DNA of 64,000 nt from the NCBI RefSeq assembly GCF_009696615.1, contig NZ_VULO01000010.1:62001-126000 (forward strand). The letters run 5' to 3'. Source of the stretch: Scrofimicrobium canadense (GTDB lineage Bacteria > Actinomycetota > Actinomycetes > Actinomycetales > Actinomycetaceae). Below the pieces are notes generated by a model. That model saw only the letters and a program-made list of their open reading frames with translations. It was not told where the DNA came from and did no database searches. The position numbers and the translations under genes are program-made. Every line of letters begins with the position of its first letter. Position 1 is the first letter of the stretch. Shown piece after piece: positions 27,344 through 35,680 of the stretch.

Positions 27344-30300
27344 GTGACATATAGCAAAACATATCCACGGCAAAAGAGGGGTTCTTTACTACTCATCTCT
27401 CTATTGCTGGCGCTACTTGGATTACCCGCGATAACAAACGCTGAAGCCATTAGTGCCGAGATCTCGGAATCTCCTCCTTCCACCACTTCTGCATCTAACC
27501 ACCAACAATCTGGTGGCCATCACCTGCCATCCAGCCAGCACTCGAGTTTAGAAACGTCTGGCTCTGACATGGTCGATGAGGTTGATGAGAGCTTGCCTCT
27601 GTTTTCTCCAGATGGGCCGTTGACTAGGGCTTTGTCGCCGATTGTAGGGCCAATCCAGGCTGATGGTGCGCCTCGCACTGGTGTGGGCTATGAGTGGAAT
27701 CGGCAGATTGGGAACGCAACCTGGCACTGGCTTGGCGCCCAGACAACGGGGAATGGGTTGGAGTGGTGCACTAACTTAGATTCACTTTCCCCTACCGGGC
27801 CTGGGGATATTCTTCTGAACCCCACGCCGAACCCAGTACAGGGTTTTCAAAACGATTACTGGACGATTACCCCTGCGCAGATGGGGTACATTTTCAAGAA
27901 TCATCAGGAAAACAATGCGGAAACACGCGCCGCTATCTCGTGGCTGGTTCACGGCCTCTATGAAACAGGGGCAGGCCGGGCGCACGCTGGCGCGCTGGTG
28001 GGAGATGTTCTCAACCATGCACCTGCTATCAGTAATCGAGCTAAAGAACTCATCAACGAAGCACGCACATCAGCTGTGGTGGCAGTTAAAGTCGATGATG
28101 TCACCGTTACCCCGTCAAAAATGGGTTTCACACTATCAAGTTTTGGCGTGAAATCTGAAAGCGGAGCCTGGGTTGATGGCATTCCTTTCAAGGTGACACT
28201 CACCGGCCCCGCGGTCTTTGACAACGGTTCGCAGACTTACAGTGGAACGACGTCTTCTGGCCTCACCCTTTCAGGGCATTCAACCGGCAACGGAACGGCA
28301 CATGCTAAGTATGAATTCTTCCCCAACTGGGTTGGTATCATGCTTCGTGAACGCCTAGGCACACAAACAACCCTCACCATGCAACCAGGCAATCCTGCAT
28401 GGTTGCCGGGTGAAGGGCGTCCGTTTGATTTGGTTTTTGATTTTCAGCCGGTGGTGTCGTCTGTGGTGACATCAAAGTTTGTTGCTGCTGGGTCGGATTT
28501 TGTGGATACGATTTCTATGAAGGCTGACTCCTCGTATGGGGACGGCACCTGGACACAGGTTGATGGTAAACCCGTTCCCGCAACTGTAACGACGGATGTG
28601 TACTACGCGGGTTCTGTAGCCCCCACAGTTAGTGATGAGGTTCCGGCCGATGCGGTCAAAGTCGGCTCAGTGTCGTCAACGTTTAATGGTGCTGGCGATC
28701 AGAAAATCACAGTACCCACGGATGGTCGTGGCGGCTATTTTGTTGCGAAAACACGGTTTGAGAAGAACGCCCAACCAGAGAAATGGCGGCAGTATTTCCA
28801 CGGGGACGCTACGTATCAGTGGGGACTGGCCAGTGAAACCACGGTCATGCAGGTGACCCCAACTATCACAACCAAAGCATCAGATAAGCGCGTAGAAGCG
28901 GGGGTGGAAACCTCAGACATGGTGACCATTCACCTGAAAGAGGGCGAGAAATGGCCTACGGGTGCCACGTTGAAAGCGAAAGGCACCAGGTATGGGCCGT
29001 TCAGCACGCCGCTTCCTCAATCCTCTACTGTGCCTGCGAGTGCGCCGGTAGCTGGCACGGCCGACCTTGAGTTCACCGCCAACGGGCAAACCAAGTCCGT
29101 CCCATGGAGTGCAGACACAAGCGGCGTATACACGTGGGTGTGGCAGATCGATAAGGACACGCAGACAAACCCTGACCTATGGGCCACGTCTTTCCGTGAT
29201 GATTTCATGATCCATGCCGAAACCACAGTTGTTCCGTGGAATATTGAGCATTCTTCCATGGCCCGTGAGTACAACGTACACGTGGACGGGCGAGCATTCG
29301 ACACGGTGAACATTTCTAATTTGCCTGGTGATCATGGTACCTATGAGGGCGACGACTATTGGATGGCCGACGTCAAAGAAGCACGCGTTGTTGTCTACGA
29401 CGCTGGCCCCGACACAGACTGGGCAAACCAGGACGAGGAGATTCCTCCACACGCTCAGATTCACTGGGAAACCACCGTCGAAGCAGTCAACGGTGTGTTC
29501 AATATTGGCTACGACGACAACAATCCGATCACCAGCTTCAATCCAGGACACGACTACGTGTTCGTCTACCATTTCGAGGGCGACGACCGCGTCAACAGTT
29601 TCCACAGTCCTTTCAATGACATTCTTGAACGCTTCCACGTACCAGGCCAAACGCCAGTGCCTCCTACGGTTGCTACCCAGGCACAAAAGGATGTCATGGT
29701 TGGTGAACCCTTTGGTGACACTGCTTTAGTGATGGGAGACGTTGAAGAAGGATCAACTCTTGTGTTTGAGGCTTTTGGGCCACAACCCGAAGATGAAACA
29801 CCCTCGTGTGAAGCACCGTTCTTCACCTCTGACCCCATCGCTGTCAGTGGTGCTGGCTACTACGACTCGCCAACAACCACCGTGGACAAGCCTGGCGTGG
29901 TGTATTGGATGGAAACCCTCTACGGGCCAGACGGCAGCATAATCCACACAGGCACGTGCGGTGTCCCCTCAGAAACCACCACAGTGATCCCGTATGAGCC
30001 ACACATCAGCACAACAGCTGTTGCTGGCGCAGACAACCCCATGGTCGGAGATGAAATCTGGGACACCCTCAACGCCGGCTGGAAGAGTCCTGACGGCCAT
30101 GATGTCACTGACCCTGCCGTGACACCCTGGCCCTACCCAGTAGGTAGCACCACCACTGTGGATTTGTACTGGGCCGACCACCAAGACAACCTCACCTGCC
30201 AGGGTGACCCACTCTGGAGTGCAGACCCAGTCAACCTCGTTGAAGGCACCACCAAGTACACCACCAACAAATACACCACTGATAAGGCTGGTGTTTACAC

Positions 30301-30520
30301 ATTCGTAGAAACCACACGCAACCCCGAAGGCGTCATAGTCTCTCAAGGAACCTGTGGTGACCCAGACGAGACACTCACCATCGGCACACCACCCCCACCA
30401 CCGGCCCTCGCAAAAACCGGGAGTTCCGGAACCTGGCTTCTCGGAGGGTTCTCGGTCTCTTTATTCGTATTGGGCGCAGGTTTAAGGGCTTTTCATAAGT
30501 ATCAGTCGAAAGCCAAGTAA
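27344..30520 (+). CDS. LPXTG-type (LAKTG) cell-wall-anchored multidomain surface protein
   Basis: 1058 residues starting at a GTG with GAGG 9 nt upstream. A signal peptide (basic start, then LLLISLLLALLGLPAITNA) precedes a Ser/Thr/Gln-rich stretch. From about residue 110 there is a globular head region with EWCTNL (Cys142) and a later AAISWLVHGLYE helix. The rest is a series of beta-rich repeats of about 90-110 residues; the last two are clearly related, ending in a WMETLYGPDGSIIHTGTC-like and a FVETTRNPEGVIVSQGTC-like segment. The C-terminus is a classic sorting signal: LAKTG, a hydrophobic span, and a basic tail (HKYQSKAK). The head resembles actinobacterial thioester/adhesin heads in outline but lacks a clear TQxA, so that is only a suggestion. 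No sortase gene is in the window; it probably uses the housekeeping class E or A sortase elsewhere. Confidence 0.85.
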   Translation: MTYSKTYPRQKRGSLLLISLLLALLGLPAITNAEAISAEISESPPSTTSASNHQQSGGHHLPSSQHSSLETSGSDMVDEVDESLPLFSPDGPLTRALSPIVGPIQADGAPRTGVGYEWNRQIGNATWHWLGAQTTGNGLEWCTNLDSLSPTGPGDILLNPTPNPVQGFQNDYWTITPAQMGYIFKNHQENNAETRAAISWLVHGLYETGAGRAHAGALVGDVLNHAPAISNRAKELINEARTSAVVAVKVDDVTVTPSKMGFTLSSFGVKSESGAWVDGIPFKVTLTGPAVFDNGSQTYSGTTSSGLTLSGHSTGNGTAHAKYEFFPNWVGIMLRERLGTQTTLTMQPGNPAWLPGEGRPFDLVFDFQPVVSSVVTSKFVAAGSDFVDTISMKADSSYGDGTWTQVDGKPVPATVTTDVYYAGSVAPTVSDEVPADAVKVGSVSSTFNGAGDQKITVPTDGRGGYFVAKTRFEKNAQPEKWRQYFHGDATYQWGLASETTVMQVTPTITTKASDKRVEAGVETSDMVTIHLKEGEKWPTGATLKAKGTRYGPFSTPLPQSSTVPASAPVAGTADLEFTANGQTKSVPWSADTSGVYTWVWQIDKDTQTNPDLWATSFRDDFMIHAETTVVPWNIEHSSMAREYNVHVDGRAFDTVNISNLPGDHGTYEGDDYWMADVKEARVVVYDAGPDTDWANQDEEIPPHAQIHWETTVEAVNGVFNIGYDDNNPITSFNPGHDYVFVYHFEGDDRVNSFHSPFNDILERFHVPGQTPVPPTVATQAQKDVMVGEPFGDTALVMGDVEEGSTLVFEAFGPQPEDETPSCEAPFFTSDPIAVSGAGYYDSPTTTVDKPGVVYWMETLYGPDGSIIHTGTCGVPSETTTVIPYEPHISTTAVAGADNPMVGDEIWDTLNAGWKSPDGHDVTDPAVTPWPYPVGSTTTVDLYWADHQDNLTCQGDPLWSADPVNLVEGTTKYTTNKYTTDKAGVYTFVETTRNPEGVIVSQGTCGDPDETLTIGTPPPPPALAKTGSSGTWLLGGFSVSLFVLGAGLRAFHKYQSKAK

Positions 30521-30552
30521 AATCCCGCGCTATTTCGACATGCCACTCGCAA

Positions 30553-30585
30553 CTCCCCCTACATGACTCCACCAGGTGGGGGGAG
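30553..30585 (+). terminator. Hairpin after the surface-protein gene
   Basis: Arms CTCCCCC (30553-30559) and GGGGGAG (30579-30585), with further pairing (CCACCAGGTGG) inside the loop, start 33 bp after the stop codon. No T-run follows. It is also upstream of the small membrane ORF at 30647. Confidence 0.45.
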
Positions 30586-30646
30586 CATTACAACTTCAAC
30601 TACTTTCGAAGCCCTCCATACCTTTCGAATACGCACTAGGAACAAC

Positions 30647-30781
30647 ATGAAATCATCAACTAATCCCGCCCCTCAATCTGCTATGAAACATGGTTTCCAG
30701 CTATTTGGTCTTCTTTTCGCATCCGTTGTTGGGATGGCATCCCTTTCAGTCCTGTCGCTCTTTGCTGATGACATATCCTGA
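30647..30781 (+). CDS. Possible 44-residue single-helix membrane protein
   Basis: A 44-residue ORF beginning MKSSTNPAPQSAMKHGFQ with one membrane helix (FGLLFASVVGMASLSVLSLF) and a short acidic end. The ATG at 30647 has an AGGAA six bases upstream, which supports translation. A longer frame begins at 30563, but it would read through the hairpin before it and its N-terminus looks random. A 9-bp inverted repeat follows its stop. Family not recognised; could be a small secreted or membrane peptide accompanying the surface protein. Confidence 0.5.
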   Translation: MKSSTNPAPQSAMKHGFQLFGLLFASVVGMASLSVLSLFADDIS

Positions 30782-30802
30782 CCCGCCATCAGGACAGAGA
30801 CT

Positions 30803-30830
30803 ATTGGCGAGCCGTCTAGTCCTCGCCAAT
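30803..30830 (+). terminator. Hairpin after the small membrane ORF
   Basis: A 9-bp perfect inverted repeat, ATTGGCGAG (30803-30811) and CTCGCCAAT (30822-30830), begins 22 bp after the small ORF stop. No T-run, so called with moderate confidence; its presence supports the small ORF being a transcription unit end. Confidence 0.45.
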
Positions 30831-30969
30831 GGTGGCCATCAAGAATGATCGACTTAGCATGGGCAAACCAATTCGTGCAAACACTGCAACGGTGAGGACC
30901 AATATTCCAAGCTTCCCTAGCCCACATTCGTTTCGTAATAGTCCTACGGATAGCCAGCAGAACCATAAC

Positions 30970-31660
30970 CTAATGCTCGTTGTTCTCAGAAATCTGTTGC
31001 AAAGTAGCAGGCAATATCACCTCCCCCAGTTTACGAGTTGCGGCGAGCGTTGCAGGAAATTGCGGCATTGGTTGTTCGAATGGACTGGCACCAGCCAAGG
31101 CGCGGGCTGCTATGCTCTTGGCAATAGTAAGAATCTCATTCGCTTGCTCTTCTTCCCAGTATCCAGGCACACCGATTTTTTCCTCGAAAGACTCTTTGTC
31201 TTTAACAATAACGCGGTGATTTTGATCAACGATGACATCAGGCTCATGGTCTATGACTATGACTGCACCGTCACAAAAATGAGTGCATTTCTAGATTCAC
31301 ATACCAACCCAAGAAGTTGGCGTCACAATCGTATGTCGACCACACAGAATATGATTCATTAAAAGGGAAGAACACGAAAGCATTCCCCATCTTCCATTGT
31401 GATGGAATCATCCTATATCCGCCTCCAGGCCTGTCTTGCGGGAGAACATCTCTGAGATGGTGATTATGCGGAACATCTGCACGAAGAACCTCACTACCGG
31501 TACTAACGGCTGCAAGCACGCCTATAGAGTCACCTTGCACAGCTTCCATCGGCTCCACTTGGCTAAGGTGTCCTCCTATGTACAAGTGCCAGTTGAGAAT
31601 TGAGCACTCCACAACCATCCGCAGCCTTTGCTCGACCAATGAATCCGGTTCTATTTCCAC
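30970..31660 (-). pseudogene. DUF402-family gene broken by a frameshift in an A5 run
   Basis: Reading from a GTG at 31660, the first frame gives a DUF402-like N-terminal half ending in the family's signature YSVWS...NFLGWYVNLE and then meets a TGA. Shifting frame in the run of five A on the plus strand (about 31276-31280) restores a continuous sequence: HSFCDGAVIVIDHEPDVIVD, KDKESFEEKI, then GYWEEEQANEILTIAKSIAARAL and PFEQPMPQF, to a stop at 30970. This second half matches the DUF402 pattern of DH.LDVVV..D, KDEDEF and GY...EEA. One single-base indel thus splits an otherwise intact coding sequence of about 230 residues. DUF402 enzymes include nucleoside tri- and diphosphate phosphohydrolases. 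Either a recent pseudogene or a sequence error. Confidence 0.8.
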
Positions 31661-31944
31661 GTCGCTGGCTCACCACTATTCTTTCTGGCTCTTTGAGGAA
31701 CCTGCCGGACCGATCACGTCCCGACTCTTGGGATCCTAGCGACGTATCGGATCCCCTCGCTGTATTTCCATGTGCGGGAGGTGATGAGGCTCCGCACGTA
31801 GTGGTGTGCGGCACCGGCACATGCCAAATCGTTAGGATGGGGGAAAAAGGGTATCGGGTTCACTCCCGCTAGGATTCTTAGACAATTCAAAGCGCAGAAA
31901 GAACCGCAATCGCCATGCTTCGTGCCAGCACGCCTCGATAAAAT
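31661..31944. other. Non-coding stretch between DUF402 remnant and tRNA-Asn
   Basis: No frame in this stretch looks like a real gene. It should contain the promoter of the DUF402 gene, but no clear -35/-10 pair was recognised. Confidence 0.3.
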
Positions 31945-31979
31945 CAAAATGGACCGGAACCCTGAGGATTCCGGTCCAT
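31945..31979 (-). terminator. Rho-independent terminator of tRNA-Asn
   Basis: An 11-bp perfect inverted repeat (ATGGACCGGAA at 31949-31959, TTCCGGTCCAT at 31969-31979). On the minus strand the stem is followed by TTTTGATTTTA, a typical T-rich tail. It lies just 8 bp downstream of the tRNA gene. Confidence 0.9.
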
Positions 31980-31987
31980 CTTCGTCG

Positions 31988-32059
31988 CTCCCGCGGTTGG
32001 ACTCGAACCAACAACCGTTCGATTAACAGTCGAATGCTCTGCCATTGAGCTACGCGGGA
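31988..32059 (-). tRNA. tRNA-Asn (GTT)
   Basis: The minus strand gives a full cloverleaf: acceptor TCCCGCG paired with CGCGGGA, D-arm GCTC...GAGC, anticodon loop CTGTTAA with anticodon GTT, and T-arm with GGTTCGAGTCC. The discriminator is G. The CCA end is not encoded, unlike the neighbouring Met-type tRNA. Confidence 0.96.
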
Positions 32060-32115
32060 TCGCACAAACGATAGTAGCGGGGAACCGCAGGCGACGGCAA
32101 GTTTAGAAGCGTCGC

Positions 32116-32571
32116 CTATCTCACGTTCAGCTCTTTTAGGAGCTGCTTCTCTAATGCATCCGCAACATTCTCATCGGACTGTAATACCTCTCCACGTGCA
32201 AGAACGGTCGTAAAGATCTCTCCATCTGCACGGCGTCTGGCCGTTGCAGTGAGCGTGGTTCCTGATGGAAGTGTGACCGACCTTGACCCGATAATCGTTC
32301 GGTCAACGCTGTATGTCATGCGCTTGAGGAAATTTTTCGGTTCTTTATCGGCTGTGATTCTTGTAATACCTGGACGATCCGGCTCGACCCACACAACAAC
32401 AAGTTTGCGAGTCTCGTGGTTCCAATGAGCATATTGCACCTCATACCACATCCCTGCATCCACGATTTTGCCGTCACGTTCAACAAAAATTGCGTGCCGT
32501 CCTGCAATAAGACGATCACCTTCTTCCGTGTCGGCAAACGGAGCGCGGAGATCATGTGAAGGAAGTTCCAT
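32116..32571 (-). CDS. Hypothetical protein between the two tRNA genes
   Basis: 151 residues from the ATG at 32569-32571. Soluble, alpha/beta, no signal peptide. The centre is beta-rich and Trp/Tyr-containing (DAGMWYEVQYAHWN, KLVVVWVEPDRPGI), and the end is helical (VADALEKQLLKELNVR). The codon pattern and lack of stops in a dense region suggest a real gene. I do not recognise the family. Upstream TTG at 32577 is a less likely start. It is divergent from the CAT-anticodon tRNA. Confidence 0.65.
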   Translation of the reverse strand: MELPSHDLRAPFADTEEGDRLIAGRHAIFVERDGKIVDAGMWYEVQYAHWNHETRKLVVVWVEPDRPGITRITADKEPKNFLKRMTYSVDRTIIGSRSVTLPSGTTLTATARRRADGEIFTTVLARGEVLQSDENVADALEKQLLKELNVR

Positions 32572-32633
32572 AACCAAAGTCTATCTGGATTGGTTTTGGT
32601 GTGAAGAAGAAGGACCGGTAAAGTAGTGGCGTT

Positions 32634-32710
32634 GCCCCTGTAGCTCAGTCGGTTAGAGCAGCGGACTCATAATCCGTTTGTCCTGGGTTCGAGCCCCAGC
32701 GGGGGCACCA
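32634..32710 (+). tRNA. tRNA with CAT anticodon (elongator tRNA-Met, or tRNA-Ile2)
   Basis: A 77-base cloverleaf including an encoded CCA: acceptor GCCCCTG paired with CGGGGGC (one T-G pair), D-arm GCTC...GAGC, anticodon loop CTCATAA (anticodon CAT), T-arm with GGTTCGAGCCC. The D-loop and absence of a 1-72 mismatch exclude initiator tRNA-fMet. Distinguishing Met from lysidine-modified Ile2 needs identity-element comparison. Confidence 0.93.
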
Positions 32711-32752
32711 GGACTCTCCATTGAAAAGCCAATGGAAGGTCCTTTTCTCTTT
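32711..32752 (+). terminator. Rho-independent terminator of the CAT-anticodon tRNA
   Basis: Immediately after the CCA end, GGACT-CT-CCATTG (32711-32723) pairs with CAATGG-A(A)-GGTCC (32730-32742) and is followed by TTTTCTCTTT. The rest, to the res stop at 33012, shows no gene. Confidence 0.85.
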
Positions 32753-33011
32753 CCCATCGTGAACACAATAGAACACCAGATTCTCGAGCCCTGTGGCCAG
32801 AATGCATGCTTTTACTCTGGTGTGACTTAACGACTGTATTCGGCCCTCCTATTTCTATTTCTGGTCCCAAGTACTCTTTCGGTCTTGAGTCCAGTGTCGT
32901 TTTGTTTGGGACCCAGTCGCTGTGATTGACGTCATCTTTTGAGAATCACTCTGAAAGGGGACCAAATATTCACAATTGCTTAGTAAGCCATACTGATTCT
33001 GCGATCTCTGG

Positions 33012-35666
33012 CTAGAGGTTTTCAAGGCGTCCCAGGAAGTCTGAGGTGGTAAATGCGCCGGGCAGTGGGTCTACCCCATCTTTGAATACCATGTAGTAGC
33101 GGTATGTCGGCCCCGCCGCGTTGGCCCATTTTTCGCCGAGCTTGATCTTCGCGCGTGAGTCATCGTTTTTTAGGTGCTCACCTTTGGACTCAACCATGAT
33201 GATCTTGCCTTTGGTGGTGCAGACAATGAAGTCTGGGTAGTGATTAATCGGACCGTTGATGTAGAACTCGCCTGGGGCTTTTTCGTTCACCCGGTGCCAC
33301 CATGCCACGTTGTCTAGTGCGGCGACGCTCATAATCAGGTCACGTTCCGGAGTGTTCATGCTGCCCTCAGCCTCATACAGGGAACCACCAACAGAAGTCG
33401 TGGGGGCACTGAGCGTAATTGAAGCAGGCAATTGGTACGTAGATCGCACTTGAATGGACTCGTCGTCCAACCGTTTCTCGAACTGCTCCAGACGGTATTC
33501 AGTTAGGAAAGAGTCGATACGTTCGCGAACCTTGTTTGCCACTGCTAGCGGAGAGGTCTCTAAGGTCTTGAGTTGGGCTCCGTCCAGATTCTCCACCACC
33601 CTCGTCACATAGTCTTTGAGGTCGGACGTGGAAATACAGTCGTAGCGAGGTTTGTCGAGTCTTGCTATCACTAGTTCACAAGCCTGACGGACCCGCCCTT
33701 CTTCAGGCAGGGAATCGAAATATGAACGTATTTCTTGCTGTTGGCGTGCATTGGTTTTGTATGCTTTTGGCGTGTCAGCATTGTCTTCACGTACGTCAAC
33801 TAGTTCTATTTGGTCGGTAGCGTGACTGATGTCGAGGTTGGAGTCGCGCCCTTTCAGGCTGAATCCGCTGGTGAGTCCAGGTGGGGAGAGCAGTGAACCG
33901 GCGTCGTATTCAATGGATGCGAGCAGATCAGAGACCGGGACGTAGAACTGAGGGATCCGTATTTTGCGTGCCTCTTCTTCAAATGAGGGCAGCATTCCGT
34001 AGTGTGGCACCTTATCCTCCAGATCGATTGGTAGATCGTTGTGACTTGCCGCAGCCAGTGATGCTCGGGCTGTGTTCTCATAGTCGTCGTTCAGCTCTTC
34101 GGCCGCCCGAACCATGACCTCCACAGTCTCAGGAATATCACTCATCTCATTTGACCCAATCCGGCGTGCAACGACATTCACATCGAAATTCGCAAGCTCT
34201 TCCTCGCTCTGTCCAGTTTCGATTTCCTGTTCTTGGATTGCGATGTCGGCAGGCGTCAGAAGCGGTTCTTGCACTTGTGATACATCAGGGATCGGCAATT
34301 CATCTGCCAAGCGGTAGTCCCGGGACGTGAATCCTGCTGCGTTCAACCCGGAGACTACATTGTCGACAGTTGCCTGGAAGTCATTGGAAGAGGTTAACAC
34401 GTAGGACATGTTCAATAGGCCACTGGCATGGCGTCTGGTGTGAGGTTGGCGCAGTATGCGGCCCAGAATCTGCTCAACATCAACTGCGCTGGTTTTGTTT
34501 GCAAGAGAGGCCAGGACATACGCGAAAGGACAGTCCCACCCCTCCTTCAAAGCATTCACGGTAATGATGAATCGGATTGGGCACTCAGAGCTAAGGAGAT
34601 CAATATTTTTCAGTTCGTTGACGTCGGCAGTCTTTATCGCAATCTGGTCCTCAGGTACCCCCGCCTCCACCAGTTTCGTGCGCACCTTTTCAAACGAGGT
34701 GGCATCGGCCGCTGCGCGTGGTTGGGCTTGGAACAAGACAATCGGACGAATATAGTCTCCGCCTGCGGCTTGCTGCGCGTCGGCTTCACGTTCCAAGACA
34801 CGACGAATATCTATCGCGTCCATGATCACGTCGGTCTGGGTGGCCTTGTTGTACACCACCACCGGCAGTTTCACCATGTTCTCAGCCTTCAAAGCCAAAG
34901 CGTCAACGTAAGAAATGATGTTCGACTCTGCTTTTGGAGTGGCTGTCAGATCAAGAACGAAAGACGGGTTGAAGTTGCGCAACATCTCCTTGGACAGGTC
35001 ACTGCGTGCATGGTGAGACTCATCAACGATTACCACCGGTTCAAGCTGGTTGAGCACCTGAAACAGTGCAGCCTCATCGGCACCTTCAATCGGTAGGTCA
35101 GGCATGCCAAAGAATCTACGAAATGCCTCTAAGGCACCATTGGCCTGAAAGGCTCTTCGACCGTCTTTCGTTTTGGACCGGAACGAGTCATACGACAAGA
35201 CCATCACCGAAAGCTGCTCAGTCACAGTCGTTGGGCTAAAGTTCTGTCCGGCCAACAACTCTTCCTTGGAGTAGACCTCAACTCGGGATCCGAAGTCTAA
35301 GTTCAACTGTTGCCGATACAAGTGATGAGGGTCTTTCAGAGCGGCAAGCGTCTGAGTGAGGATCGCATCTGAGGGCACCAGCCATACAACTGCTTTGGGT
35401 TTTCCCGTGGGCAGCGAGTCGATAATCGGCTTGATAGATGCGCAAGCCAACAGAGTCTTACCTCCTCCCGTCGGAACCTTGTAACAAACGTGGGGAACTT
35501 GGTCGATTATGTTCTGATACGCAGGTATCCCGTCAAACCCGACAGGGACTTGCTTGGACGCCCAGAACTCTCGGTATGCCTCAGACAAAGAATCTGTCTC
35601 AGTGAGAAATGAAAGATAAGACGAAAGATCACTGATCACACGCTTTTGATACTTTTTCAGTTCCAT
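33012..35666 (-). CDS. res: Type III restriction enzyme, Res (helicase-nuclease) subunit
   Basis: 884 residues. An SF2 helicase core: Q-like N-terminus, Walker A VPTGGGKTLLA (about 64-74), the DExH-type box VDESHHARS (near 215), and later helicase motifs including DLTATPKAES and the motif VI-like QILGRILRQP. The C-terminal region holds a PD-(D/E)xK nuclease: PDFIVCTTKGKIIMVESKGEH. Type III Res translocates or slides on DNA after recognising two unmethylated sites with Mod and cuts away from the site. It starts 14 bp after mod on the same strand. Length is a little shorter than the 950-1000 residues of EcoP1I-type Res, but all catalytic parts are present. Confidence 0.94.
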   Translation of the reverse strand: MELKKYQKRVISDLSSYLSFLTETDSLSEAYREFWASKQVPVGFDGIPAYQNIIDQVPHVCYKVPTGGGKTLLACASIKPIIDSLPTGKPKAVVWLVPSDAILTQTLAALKDPHHLYRQQLNLDFGSRVEVYSKEELLAGQNFSPTTVTEQLSVMVLSYDSFRSKTKDGRRAFQANGALEAFRRFFGMPDLPIEGADEAALFQVLNQLEPVVIVDESHHARSDLSKEMLRNFNPSFVLDLTATPKAESNIISYVDALALKAENMVKLPVVVYNKATQTDVIMDAIDIRRVLEREADAQQAAGGDYIRPIVLFQAQPRAAADATSFEKVRTKLVEAGVPEDQIAIKTADVNELKNIDLLSSECPIRFIITVNALKEGWDCPFAYVLASLANKTSAVDVEQILGRILRQPHTRRHASGLLNMSYVLTSSNDFQATVDNVVSGLNAAGFTSRDYRLADELPIPDVSQVQEPLLTPADIAIQEQEIETGQSEEELANFDVNVVARRIGSNEMSDIPETVEVMVRAAEELNDDYENTARASLAAASHNDLPIDLEDKVPHYGMLPSFEEEARKIRIPQFYVPVSDLLASIEYDAGSLLSPPGLTSGFSLKGRDSNLDISHATDQIELVDVREDNADTPKAYKTNARQQQEIRSYFDSLPEEGRVRQACELVIARLDKPRYDCISTSDLKDYVTRVVENLDGAQLKTLETSPLAVANKVRERIDSFLTEYRLEQFEKRLDDESIQVRSTYQLPASITLSAPTTSVGGSLYEAEGSMNTPERDLIMSVAALDNVAWWHRVNEKAPGEFYINGPINHYPDFIVCTTKGKIIMVESKGEHLKNDDSRAKIKLGEKWANAAGPTYRYYMVFKDGVDPLPGAFTTSDFLGRLENL

Positions 35667-35680
35667 GAAAGTTCCTCACC

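Noticed and set aside
29177-29686. A 169-residue minus-strand frame inside the surface-protein gene
   Set aside because: Antisense shadow of a repetitive, well-supported coding sequence.
30829-31362. A 177-residue plus-strand frame
   Set aside because: Antisense to the two halves of the DUF402 gene, which match their family in order; the plus frame matches nothing.
34428-35096. A 222-residue plus-strand frame inside res
   Set aside because: It is fully antisense to conserved helicase motifs of res and has no family features or ribosome site.
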